Assembly (NCBI GenBank): GCA_021780625.1
Contig: JAJXYI010000291.1
Location: forward strand, 1-9,658
Direction: 5' to 3'
DNA from: a bacterium
GTDB taxonomy: Bacteria > Verrucomicrobiota > Verrucomicrobiae > Opitutales > Opitutaceae
DNA: 9,658 nt
Shown here: positions 1-6,960 of the stretch, in pieces
Layout: the number at the start of each line of letters is the position of its first letter
Numbering within the stretch: position 1 is the first letter of the stretch
Translations under genes and position numbers: made by a program
The notes under the pieces: model-generated
Seen by the model: only the letters and a program-made list of their open reading frames with translations
Databases searched by the model: none
Told to the model about the DNA's origin: nothing

Positions 1-1
1 G

Positions 2-553
2 CTCGCCCGCTTCATCAAGATCTTCCCCTCGATCCAGTCTCTCGTCGCCGGCGAGGCCGAGAGCCGCGAGGAGCAGCTCGTGGTCTCCCGCCCCAGCTAC
101 GAACGCAAGCGGGCCGAGTACGACCTCATCATCACGAAGAAGATTCCCGAGAACTCGAAGGCCATCGCGGTCGCCCGCGAGCACGGCGACCTCCGGGAGA
201 ACTCCGAGTACAAGATGGCCAAGCAGGACCAGCAGGTCCTCATGGCGCAGAAGGCCAATCTCGAGCGCGAGCTCTCCCACGCACGCATGACCGACTTCAA
301 GGACACGGCCACCGACCAGGTCGGCATCGGCAGCGTGGTCGTCGTGCGCAACGACGCCGGCGCCACGGTCTCCTACACGATCCTCGGCGCCTGGGACAGT
401 GATCCGGCGCAGCACATCATCTCGTACAAGACGCCCTTCGGCCAGAGCCTGCTCGGGAAGAAGACCGGCGACCGGGTGATCGTGCGCAGCGGAAACACCG
501 AGGAATCGTACCAGATCGCGACGATTTCACGCTACGCCGACCAACAGGCCTGA
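2..553 (+). CDS. greA: GreA-type transcription elongation factor, 5'-partial (C-terminal part of a possibly longer protein)
   Basis: GreA binds in the RNA polymerase secondary channel and stimulates cleavage of backtracked RNA. The visible 183 residues contain the whole GreA module. The coiled-coil tip reads AREHGDLRENSEYKMAK (residues 58-74); its D63 and E66 match the catalytic acidic pair of E. coli GreA (D41/E44). The C-terminal FKBP-like domain carries YTILGAWDSDP, ISYKTPFGQSLLGK and GDRVIV. The frame is open to the left edge with about 26 helical-looking codons before the module, so I call it partial. Large GreA proteins with an N-terminal extension are known in Chlamydiae. Alternatively, GTG at 80 would give 157 residues, the canonical GreA length, and has GAGGAG 6 nt upstream. 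Family identity is very secure; the true start is not. Confidence 0.9.
   Translation, partial: LARFIKIFPSIQSLVAGEAESREEQLVVSRPSYERKRAEYDLIITKKIPENSKAIAVAREHGDLRENSEYKMAKQDQQVLMAQKANLERELSHARMTDFKDTATDQVGIGSVVVVRNDAGATVSYTILGAWDSDPAQHIISYKTPFGQSLLGKKTGDRVIVRSGNTEESYQIATISRYADQQA
68..82 (+). promoter_or_regulatory. Shine-Dalgarno plus GTG, possible internal start of a short GreA
   Basis: GAGGAG at 68-73 lies 6 nt before an in-frame GTG at 80-82. This is the only textbook Shine-Dalgarno arrangement in front of a plausible start in the window. Initiation here would yield a 157-residue, standard-length GreA. It could also be a chance run of Glu codons inside a longer fused gene. Confidence 0.4.
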
Positions 554-559
554 TCCTGC

Positions 560-594
560 AGGGCGTGGCATCCAAACCGCGCCCTTAGTATTTG
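560..594 (+). terminator. Probable intrinsic terminator after the GreA gene
   Basis: A nine-pair stem, AGGGCGTGG (560-568) with CCGCGCCCT (577-585), contains one G-T wobble and closes an 8-nt loop. It begins 7 bp after the stop codon and is followed by a moderately T-rich tail, TAGTATTTG. The tail is short and interrupted, so termination may be partial. The position and orientation fit the end of the greA transcript. Confidence 0.6.
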
Positions 595-677
595 GAACGC
601 CGGGGATCTGCGCCGCCCGTTCTCCGGTCACGTCTTTATTCCGCCCACCGTCCAATCCCGTCTCCCTGCCGCCCAGG

Positions 678-1313
678 ATGATCCTGCTTCTGCTCAAAGG
701 CTTCGTGATCGGGTTTGCCATCGCAGCCCCCATCGGCCCGGTGGGGCTCCTGTGTATCCGAAGGTCCATTGCAGACGGGAGGCTGGTCGGCTTCATCACC
801 GGATTGGGTGCGGCCGTCGCCGACGCCACCATGGCGGTGGTCGCGGCCTTCGGCGTCAAACCGATCATCGACTTCCTGCTCGGCCACCGCACCGCCTTTG
901 AATTTGCGGGAGGAGTGATCCTCGTCGGCATGGGACTCGCAGCGATGCGGGTCAAACCGCCGACAAAGTCCACCCAGTCCGTGGGCCCGATCCATGCGCC
1001 GAACTTCACGCGGGCATTCCTCTCCACGATCGCGCTGACCTACGCCAATCCGGTCACCATCTTCTCTCTGCTGGGCATCTTCACCGCCTTTGGCGTAGCC
1101 CTGAAAACCGAAGGCTGGGTCGAACCGGCCTGGCTGGTTTCAGGAGTCTTCCTGGGCTCGACCGCCTGGTGGTTCGTGCTGAGTTTCTTTGCGGGCTGGT
1201 TTGGTCGAAAACTCAACACGAAGCTGCTCCGGACAATCAATATCGCCACGGGCGCTCTGCTCCTGCTCTTCGGCCTGTATCAGCTCGGAGCCGGGATCGT
1301 CCGAATCGGCTGA
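678..1313 (+). CDS. LysE/RhtB-family amino-acid exporter
   Basis: This is a 211-residue inner-membrane protein of the usual LysE/RhtB length (about 200-210). About six hydrophobic segments lie near residues 4-26, 38-61, 70-91, 112-140, 150-175 and 184-206. Family signatures are APIGPVGLLCIRRSIADG near the N-terminus (residues 17-34, matching the conserved PGP-type motif with a small polar repeat region after it) and the conserved NP in TYANPVTIFSLLG (121-133). The family exports amino acids or analogues such as lysine, homoserine or threonine by proton-linked antiport; the substrate here cannot be read from sequence. The ATG at 678 is preceded only by AGG directly adjacent, not a normal Shine-Dalgarno. 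The next gene starts 67 bp downstream on the same strand, so co-transcription with the ArsR-methyltransferase is possible. Confidence 0.85.
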   Translation: MILLLLKGFVIGFAIAAPIGPVGLLCIRRSIADGRLVGFITGLGAAVADATMAVVAAFGVKPIIDFLLGHRTAFEFAGGVILVGMGLAAMRVKPPTKSTQSVGPIHAPNFTRAFLSTIALTYANPVTIFSLLGIFTAFGVALKTEGWVEPAWLVSGVFLGSTAWWFVLSFFAGWFGRKLNTKLLRTINIATGALLLLFGLYQLGAGIVRIG

Positions 1314-1380
1314 CCCCGGCCGGGCCGCCCCACTCCGGAGTTGTCCTTACCGGGTTCGCCTGTTTCCTCGGCCTAAACGC

Positions 1381-2310
1381 GTGAACGCATCCTGGGACAT
1401 CCTGAAGAGCCTCTCCGACCCCACCCGCCTGCGCCTGCTCGTGCTGCTCTCCCGCGAGGAGCTGTCGGTGGCCGAGCTGCAGGAAATCCTGTCGATGGCC
1501 CAGTCGCGCATCTCATCCCAGCTCGCGGTGCTCCGCCAGGCGGGCATCGTGCACGACCGTCGCGAGGGGAAAAAGGCATTCTATTCGCTTCGCGAAGACC
1601 TGCCCGAGCGGGTGCGTTCCCTCGTGAGCGCGGCGGTCGACTCCGTCGCGGATCTACCGGAAGTCGCCGAGGACGCCGAAAATCTGGCGCGCATCCTCCT
1701 GAAACGCCGGCGACAGTCGGAGGAATATTTCAATCTCATCGCGGGCAAGCTCGGACGCGGCTACTGCCCCGGGCGCTCCTGGGAGGCGATCGGGCACCTC
1801 GCGCTCCGCCTGGTCCCCCGCATCACCGTGGCCGACCTCGGCGCGGGCGAGGGACTCGTATCCCAACTGCTCGCGCGCCGGGCCGAACAGGTCTGGTGCA
1901 TCGACAATTCACAGCGCATGGTCGAGGTCGGCACCGAGCTGGCCCGCAAGAACGGCCTCGCGAACCTCACGTACAAGCTGGGCGACATCGAGGCCGTGCC
2001 CCTTCCCGACCGCTCCGTCGACCTCGCCATTCTCAGCCAGGCCCTGCACCACGCCCAACATCCGCAGAAGGCAGTCCAGGAAGCCCACCGCATTCTCAAA
2101 CCCGGCGGCGAACTGCTCGTGCTCGACCTCAAGGAGCACGATTTCGAGCGGGCCCGCGAACTCTACGCCGACGTCTGGCTCGGATTTCGCGAAAGCGCCC
2201 TCCACGGATTCCTGAAGAAGGCCGGTTTCCAGAAGGTCGACGTCACCACGGTCGCCCGCGAGACGACGGAGCCATTCTTCGAGACTCTGCTTGCGTCCGG
2301 CACGCGGTGA
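1381..2310 (+). CDS. ArsR-type transcriptional regulator fused to a class I SAM methyltransferase
   Basis: This 309-residue protein has two domains. Residues 1-90 form an ArsR/SmtB winged helix: WDILKSLSDPTRLRLLVLL, then a helix-turn-helix with recognition helix QSRISSQLAVLRQAG (41-55) and the wing RREGKKAFYSL. Residues about 115-309 are a UbiE-like methyltransferase: motif I VADLGAGEG (150-158), acidic VWCIDNS (171-177), GDIEAVPLPDRSVDLAI (201-217), HH at 223-224 and ILKPGGELLVLDL (238-250). The cysteine motif of metal-sensing ArsR proteins (ELCVC) is replaced by ELSVAEL, so metal sensing through that site is unlikely; SAM or a related metabolite is a plausible ligand (inference). GTG 1381 is chosen because ArsR homology begins there; the longer frame from 1189 runs through the LysE gene. 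Similar fusions occur near methionine-cycle genes in other bacteria (established), which are not seen here. Confidence 0.85.
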   Translation: MNASWDILKSLSDPTRLRLLVLLSREELSVAELQEILSMAQSRISSQLAVLRQAGIVHDRREGKKAFYSLREDLPERVRSLVSAAVDSVADLPEVAEDAENLARILLKRRRQSEEYFNLIAGKLGRGYCPGRSWEAIGHLALRLVPRITVADLGAGEGLVSQLLARRAEQVWCIDNSQRMVEVGTELARKNGLANLTYKLGDIEAVPLPDRSVDLAILSQALHHAQHPQKAVQEAHRILKPGGELLVLDLKEHDFERARELYADVWLGFRESALHGFLKKAGFQKVDVTTVARETTEPFFETLLASGTR

Positions 2311-2321
2311 CCGCCGAACGG

Positions 2322-2339
2322 GCGCGTCAGACCACGCGC
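2322..2339. terminator. Hairpin between convergent genes, possible weak bidirectional terminator
   Basis: A perfect inverted repeat GCGCGT-CAGACC-ACGCGC lies between the ArsR-methyltransferase and the RlmI-like gene and covers the stop codon of the latter (2327-2329). There is no T-tract on either side, so an intrinsic terminator role is only tentative. It is the only hairpin candidate I found for both transcripts in the 16-bp gap. Confidence 0.3.
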
Positions 2340-3547
2340 GTCCAGAGGACCTTCAGGTAGCGGCTGTCGAGACAGTTCGAATACACCGGGTGGTCGCCGC
2401 CCGCTCCCGTGCGGTCGATGATCTGGAGCCGCCTGTTCAGCCGATGGGCAGCCTTGATCACGTGCCCCTCGAAGTCCTCGAGTGAGACCAGTCCGGAGCA
2501 GGAGCAGGTGACGAACACGCCGCCCGGCTTCACGAGGCTGATGGCGAGCTGATTGAGATCCTCGTACTTCCGACGTCCCTCCGCCGAACCCTCGGGTTCG
2601 CGCGTGAGCACAAACTTCGGCGGATCCAGGAGCACCGCATCCCATTGCTCGCCGTTTTTTTGCATCTGGCGCGCGTAGGCAAATGCGTCAGCATGCACCC
2701 AGCGCAGGCGCGCGGGCGGGATCTGGTTCAGGTTCGCATTGCGGCGGGCCTGTGCGATTGCCTTCTCGTCGAGATCAACGCCGGTCACTTCCTGGGCGCC
2801 GCCCTTCTGGGCCGCGGCGATCGCGAATCCTCCCGTGTAGCAGCACAAGTCCAGCACGCGAAGGCCCTTCACGAACCCGGCGAACCGATGACGGTTGTCG
2901 CGCTGGTCGCAGAAAAACCCCGTCTTGTGTCCGGCAACAAAGTCCACTTCGTACCGGACCTCATGCTCGTGCACCCGGACCTTCGGGGGCGCCGACGCCA
3001 CGATTTCCTTCACCAGCGAGGGCTTCATACCCTCGAGGCTTCCCAGGTCGTGGTCCACGTGGATGTGCGCATGCCGGGTTCCCGCGAGTTCGTGCAACAG
3101 CGGCAGCCAAGACGGCAGGCGCTGGAAAATGCCCAGGCTGTACACGTCGCAAAACAGCACGTCGCCATACCGGTCGATTGTGAGTCCGCTCAGACCGTCG
3201 CCGTCGGAGTTGATCAGCCGGTAGGCATCCGTCGCCTGGTCGAGACCCAGGATGTCCCGTCGAAGCGCGACGGCACGGCGGATCGCCTGTTCGAAATAGG
3301 ACTCGTCGACCGGCTCCGTGGAGTGGCAGACGACGCGCAGCGGGATCTTGGCGCGCGGATTGTAGAGTCCCGCCCCCACCCGTTTCCCGGCCTTGTCATA
3401 GACGCTCACCCAGTCGCCGGGCTTCGCCCCCTGCGACACCTCGCCAAGCATGCGCGGGAAGACTGCGGGTTGAAAGGTATAGAACTTCAACTGCGCCCAG
3501 GGGCGCTCCCAGGTGGAGCGGTCGTAGGTCTGCGGGAGATCGGACAT
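2327..3547 (-). CDS. rlmI: RlmI-like 23S rRNA (cytosine-C5) methyltransferase, COG1092 family
   Basis: The 406-residue protein is close in length to E. coli RlmI (396), which methylates C1962 of 23S rRNA with SAM. A PUA-like RNA-binding region spans about residues 16-75. The middle domain has RLINSDGDGLSGLTIDRYGD (110-129), and GHKTGFFCDQRDNR (206-219) matches the family's KTGFFxDQRxNR signature. The Rossmann domain shows motif I VLDLCCYTGGF (231-241), acidic VTGVDLD (254-260), motif IV LLDPPKF (306-312) and motif VI TCSCSG (347-352) with the likely catalytic Cys. I start at ATG 3545-3547; the longer frame to 3673 adds 42 residues of unconvincing sequence. A GTG two codons upstream (3551-3553) is an alternative start. 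The gene is convergent with the ArsR-methyltransferase and divergent from the crystallin-like gene. RlmK-type or another C5 target is possible. Confidence 0.88.
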   Translation of the reverse strand: MSDLPQTYDRSTWERPWAQLKFYTFQPAVFPRMLGEVSQGAKPGDWVSVYDKAGKRVGAGLYNPRAKIPLRVVCHSTEPVDESYFEQAIRRAVALRRDILGLDQATDAYRLINSDGDGLSGLTIDRYGDVLFCDVYSLGIFQRLPSWLPLLHELAGTRHAHIHVDHDLGSLEGMKPSLVKEIVASAPPKVRVHEHEVRYEVDFVAGHKTGFFCDQRDNRHRFAGFVKGLRVLDLCCYTGGFAIAAAQKGGAQEVTGVDLDEKAIAQARRNANLNQIPPARLRWVHADAFAYARQMQKNGEQWDAVLLDPPKFVLTREPEGSAEGRRKYEDLNQLAISLVKPGGVFVTCSCSGLVSLEDFEGHVIKAAHRLNRRLQIIDRTGAGGDHPVYSNCLDSRYLKVLWTRVV

Positions 3548-3702
3548 GCGCACCGTGTTTAGCCCCGGCCCCTCCCGATGCAATGGAAGACATCGCGGTG
3601 CGATTCCGACCGCCGTCCTCCGGGTACAGCTTCGAATTGCGCCGACCGGCCCTTCTGTGCTAACCGTCCTCACTTCGACTCCCCGCCGACAGATCCAGCA
3701 TC
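3548..3702. promoter_or_regulatory. Divergent promoter region of the rlmI-like and crystallin-like genes
   Basis: These 155 bp must hold the promoters for both divergent genes, but I cannot identify convincing -35/-10 pairs. The region contains nested inverted repeats on the rlmI side: CGCACCG (3549-3555) with CGGTGCG (3596-3602), and inside them CGATG (3576-3580) with CATCG (3591-3595). No Shine-Dalgarno lies at normal distance from either start. Confidence 0.5.
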
Positions 3703-4614
3703 ATGGCCCCCGTCCACCGCTTCCTCCTCGCAGGCTTGGCCGCCACGGCTTGCGCCTGCGCGGGAAGCGAGTCCGACTCGCCCGGCCGAGTTCTCCTCTT
3801 CTCGAGACCCGATTTTCGCGGGCAATGCCTGATCCTGCCCGCCGGCGCCTCGGTCGCCGACCTGGCAGGGCTCACCGACCCGGCGGGCCGGCGCTGGGAC
3901 GATCGTATCGCGTCGGTTAAAATCGACGGCAATGCGCGCCTCGAGCTGTTCGCCGATTCCAGGTTTCACGGAGCCCGCCTCGATGTCGTTTCGTCGGCTG
4001 GCAACCTCGGAAGGTATCCCCTCGGGCCTGGATCCTGGATGGCCCAAGCCTCCTCGGTCCGCGTGCTGACACAGGCGAACGGAACGGCCGCCCGTGGCGC
4101 TCGAACGGTCGAGGACGCCAATCAGATGATCGAAGCCGACTACGTCGACCTGCTCGGACACCGGCCGGACTACGCTGCGCTTCAGTATTACCGCTCCCGC
4201 GTGTTGGACGATCGATGGACCGCAACCCGCCTGCGCGCGGCCTTGAGGGCAAGCCCCGAGTTCGCCCACCGCAACATTCCCCAACTGGTCGATCAAGCCT
4301 ATCTGGCCGAACTCGGCCGCCGGCCGGACGCGAAGACCCGCGGGATCTGTGAACGCCTGGTGGCTGCGCGAAATTGGTCGGAAAGCGATCTGCGCCAGGA
4401 ACTGCAGCGCAGCGAGGAAGCGCGTCGTTTTCGCGCCCGAAACACTGTCCGACTCGCCTACCGCACCGTGTTGGGACGCGAGCCCGACGCGGTCGGAATG
4501 TCTCGCTATCAGAAGCGGGTTCTCGGTGGCTGGACTCTTCGCGAACTCGAGGATCGGCTCGCCCGAAGCGTCGAATACCGGCGCCTGCACCCGCAGGCCG
4601 GCGTTCAGCCCTGA
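3703..4614 (+). CDS. Secreted or lipid-anchored protein: beta/gamma-crystallin-like module plus three DUF4214-like repeats
   Basis: This is a 303-residue exported protein of unknown function. Residues 1-20 are a signal peptide (RFLLAGLAATACAC) ending in a loose lipobox, Cys17 or Cys19, so a lipoprotein is possible. Residues about 28-122 resemble two beta/gamma-crystallin Greek-key motifs: VLLFSRPDFRGQCLIL and LELFADSRFHGARLDV (F..F.G pattern), each with a trailing element. DDRIAS (66-71) is near the calcium motif (N/D)(N/D)xx(S/T)S; the second copy, MAQASS, lacks the acids. Three helical repeats follow at about 143-190, 195-243 and 248-295. Each has Y..LGRxPD, and repeats 1 and 3 end S.E[FY], like DUF4214 (LGREPDAVG in repeat 3 is the closest). 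DUF4214 occurs in surface and adhesin-type proteins, so a cell-surface role is inferred. The 3' end overlaps the convergent ATPase gene by 10 bp. Confidence 0.75.
   Translation: MAPVHRFLLAGLAATACACAGSESDSPGRVLLFSRPDFRGQCLILPAGASVADLAGLTDPAGRRWDDRIASVKIDGNARLELFADSRFHGARLDVVSSAGNLGRYPLGPGSWMAQASSVRVLTQANGTAARGARTVEDANQMIEADYVDLLGHRPDYAALQYYRSRVLDDRWTATRLRAALRASPEFAHRNIPQLVDQAYLAELGRRPDAKTRGICERLVAARNWSESDLRQELQRSEEARRFRARNTVRLAYRTVLGREPDAVGMSRYQKRVLGGWTLRELEDRLARSVEYRRLHPQAGVQP
4578..4601. other. Bulged hairpin at the crystallin-like/ATPase convergent junction
   Basis: CCTGC (4584-4588) pairs with GCAGG (4593-4597) over an ACCC loop, extended by CCGG (4578-4581) with CCGG (4598-4601) across a 2-nt bulge. 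It sits inside the end of the crystallin-like gene and just past the ATPase stop. It lacks a T-tract and may simply be coding sequence. Confidence 0.25.
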
Positions 4615-6845
4615 TTCTTGCCGAACAGCAGACGCAGGGAGTTCAGGCAAACCACCACAGTGCTGCCCTCGTGCGCGGTGACGCCCAGCGCCAGCGGCAC
4701 CAGGCCCGCGATCGACGCTCCAGCCATCACGACCACCACGCCGAGCGAGATCGTGAGATTCTGCCGGATGACAGCCTTGGCCCTGCGGCTCAGGCGGTGC
4801 GCAGCCAGGAAGTTCTCGATACGATCGTGCATCAGGATCACTTCCGCCTGTTCGAGCGCCGCATCGCTTCCCCGCGCGCCCATCGCCACGCTCACGTCGG
4901 CGGCTGCCAGGCTCGGCGCGTCGTTGACACCATCGCCGACCATCGCGACGCGGTGGCCCGCCTCGCGCAGCGCCTGGATGGAAGCCACCTTGTCCTCCGG
5001 CGATAGCCCCGCCTTCACTTCATCCAGCCCCAGCTGAACCGCCACGGCCTCGGCCGCGTGACGGCGATCGCCGGTCAGCATTACGGTCCGGACCCCGAGC
5101 TTGCGGAGTGCCGCGAGCACCCCCTTCGACTCCTCGCGGATCTGGTCCTGCAGCAGGATGCGTCCCACGAGTTCGCGGCCGATCACCCAGACTTCGCTCA
5201 GCTCGGGTGCAGCCGGAGGAAGTTCGCGGGCCCAATCCGACAACGGGCCGGATTCCAGCAACTCGCGCCGACCGAGCAGCACGGTTGCTCCATCCATTTT
5301 GCCAAGGAGCCCCTTGCCGGTGAGCGATTGAAACTCCTCCAGCTCCATCGCCCTCACGCCTTCCGCGCGTGCGTGCCGGACGATCGCCCGCGCGATCGGA
5401 TGCTGGGACTTCGACTCGAGCGCAAAGGCGAGCTCCATTACCTGGCGTTCCCGTCCCGCGGGAAAACTCTCGCAGTGCACGACGCTCAGTTCTCCCGTGG
5501 TCAGCGTCCCCGTCTTGTCGAGGGCCACCGCATCGACCTCCGCCAGCTTCTCGATCGCCGCACCGCCGCGGAACAGGACGCCATGCCGGGCGCCCCAGGC
5601 GATTGCAGCGAGGATCGCCGACGGGATCGAAAGCACGAGCGCGCAGGGGCTCATGACCACCAGCAGCGTCATCGCGCGGTAGAATGCGGAGCGGACGCCA
5701 TCAATATTGTCGAATGGAGGCAGATGAAAACCGAGCCACCAGACGAAGAACATCGCCGCACACAGGCCGAGCACCACCACGCTGTAGCCGGCACCGAACT
5801 TGTCAGTGAATCGCTCGCTGGGGGCGCGCAGTTTCTGGGCGGTCTGGATCAGGCGGATGATCTTCTGGAGCGTGCTCTCCCCCGGCAGGCGCACCACGCG
5901 GTATTCGACCACTCCCCACAGGTTGAGCGTGCCGCTGAACACCTCGTCGCCGGACCCCTTCTCGACCGGCACAGCCTCCCCCGTGAGCGCGGATTCGTCG
6001 CTTGCGCTTCGTCCCTTCACCACGGTGCCATCGGCCGCGAAGGCATCGCCGGGCTTCGCGCGGACCAGCTGGCCGACCCGGAGCTGCTCGACGGGCACCT
6101 CGTGCTCGGCGCCGTTCTCGTCCACCAGTGTCGCCACCTTCGGCGCGGACTTCAGGAGCGCGCTGACTTCCCGATGGGTTCGGTCGAGCGCATATTCCTC
6201 CATCGCCCCCGAGGCCGAGAAGAGAAACAGCAGCAGCACCGCCTCGCCCCAGGCTCCGATCGCCACCGCGCCAATCGCCACCGCGAGCATCAGGAAATGA
6301 ATGTCGAGCCGGAGCTGCCTGAGGTTCTGCCAGGAATCGATCGCCGCATCCCAGGCTCCGGCGACCAACGCCACCGCGTAGAACGCATGAGGCATCCAGT
6401 GAGGACCGACCCCCAGGTGGTGCACGACCACGCCCGCCAGTCCGAACACACCGCAGACGCCGGCGAGCATCGTGAGCTGCCGCCACTCGGCCTCCTCGTG
6501 GGCCTCGGCAGCCGCAAGTTCCGCGGCTGAAGGTCCGGACAGTGGCGCCCAAGTGAACTCCTTCCACTGCCAAAAACGCGTCGCGGTCGAGCACGACTCC
6601 CCAGCAATCTCGGTCACGGTCCCCTCCTGGCGAACCTTGAATCCCATCGGCGCCGACCCCGGCACGGCGAGCTCCGACTCAATGGCTCGCACCGTCTCCT
6701 CGAGGCGTTCCCTGAACTCCTCGAGTTCAACCTTTCCGAGGGTCGCCACCGACACGGTGTGCGTCGCCACGTCGATGCGCACGGCTTCGACTCCCGGCTG
6801 CCGCTTCAGGAACTCCGCTAGGGTCTGGGCCCAATTGTTGTTCAT
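4605..6845 (-). CDS. P1B-4-type heavy-metal-transporting ATPase (Co/Fe/Zn-type efflux pump)
   Basis: This 746-residue P-type ATPase exports divalent metal ions across the inner membrane. It has actuator TGEAVPV (288-294), phosphorylation motif DKTGTLT (443-449, D443), QHP (481-483) typical of P1B nucleotide domains, TGDR (591-594) and MVGDGVNDAPSLA (635-647). The ion-site motifs are SPC (399-401) in place of CPC, and HEGST (725-729) in the last helix. SPC plus HEG[GS]T defines P1B-4 (CoaT, CtpD, CzcP, PfeT relatives), whose substrates include Co, Fe(II), Zn or Ni; which one is unknown. About eight hydrophobic segments are visible. Residues 5-55 look like an HMA fold (PGVEAVRIDVATHTVSV) without CxxC. 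ATG 6843-6845 is the start; no clear Shine-Dalgarno. It is divergent from a receiver protein and overlaps the crystallin-like gene tail to tail. Confidence 0.92.
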   Translation of the reverse strand: MNNNWAQTLAEFLKRQPGVEAVRIDVATHTVSVATLGKVELEEFRERLEETVRAIESELAVPGSAPMGFKVRQEGTVTEIAGESCSTATRFWQWKEFTWAPLSGPSAAELAAAEAHEEAEWRQLTMLAGVCGVFGLAGVVVHHLGVGPHWMPHAFYAVALVAGAWDAAIDSWQNLRQLRLDIHFLMLAVAIGAVAIGAWGEAVLLLFLFSASGAMEEYALDRTHREVSALLKSAPKVATLVDENGAEHEVPVEQLRVGQLVRAKPGDAFAADGTVVKGRSASDESALTGEAVPVEKGSGDEVFSGTLNLWGVVEYRVVRLPGESTLQKIIRLIQTAQKLRAPSERFTDKFGAGYSVVVLGLCAAMFFVWWLGFHLPPFDNIDGVRSAFYRAMTLLVVMSPCALVLSIPSAILAAIAWGARHGVLFRGGAAIEKLAEVDAVALDKTGTLTTGELSVVHCESFPAGRERQVMELAFALESKSQHPIARAIVRHARAEGVRAMELEEFQSLTGKGLLGKMDGATVLLGRRELLESGPLSDWARELPPAAPELSEVWVIGRELVGRILLQDQIREESKGVLAALRKLGVRTVMLTGDRRHAAEAVAVQLGLDEVKAGLSPEDKVASIQALREAGHRVAMVGDGVNDAPSLAAADVSVAMGARGSDAALEQAEVILMHDRIENFLAAHRLSRRAKAVIRQNLTISLGVVVVMAGASIAGLVPLALGVTAHEGSTVVVCLNSLRLLFGKNQG

Positions 6846-6871
6846 GATCGCCCATCAAACTAAGCCAGGGC

Positions 6872-6889
6872 ATCGGTGGCCAGACCGAT
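6872..6889. repeat. 18-bp perfect dyad, candidate operator
   Basis: ATCGGT and ACCGAT flank a 6-bp centre (GGCCAG). It lies 27 bp upstream of the ATPase start, a position suited to repressor control of the ATPase promoter. No regulator is assigned. Confidence 0.45.
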
Positions 6890-6942
6890 CCGGAGACTCC
6901 CACGCCATGCAGACCACCGATTTCACTCATTCGTTTCGGGTC

Positions 6943-6960
6943 GGTCACGGAGGCGTGACC
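6943..6960. repeat. 18-bp perfect dyad upstream of the receiver gene, operator or hairpin
   Basis: GGTCACG and CGTGACC form a seven-pair dyad around GAGG. In the receiver mRNA it could fold into a tight hairpin with a GGAGG sequence at its loop, but that sequence is about 21 nt before the chosen ATG, too far for a normal Shine-Dalgarno. A protein-binding operator is equally possible. Confidence 0.45.

Noticed and set aside
1315..1324. CCCGGCCGGG palindrome just after the LysE gene
   Set aside because: It has no loop bases and no T-tract, so it cannot be supported as a terminator.
1189..1380. N-terminal extension of the ArsR-methyltransferase
   Set aside because: The extra 64 codons overlap the LysE gene and have no ArsR-like sequence. 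Homology begins just after GTG 1381.
2645..3562. 305-residue open frame antisense to the rlmI-like gene
   Set aside because: It is a shadow of a gene with complete methyltransferase motifs, and no domain is recognisable in its translation.
3670..4650. 326-residue open frame antisense to the crystallin-like gene
   Set aside because: It overlaps the divergent promoter region and the ATPase end. The plus-strand frame has a signal peptide and internal repeats, so the antisense frame is taken as a shadow.
5058..6530. 490-residue open frame antisense to the metal ATPase
   Set aside because: It is a mirror of the ATPase gene caused by GC-rich codon use. Its translation is rich in Arg, His and Gln with no recognisable domain, while the opposite strand encodes every P-type ATPase motif.
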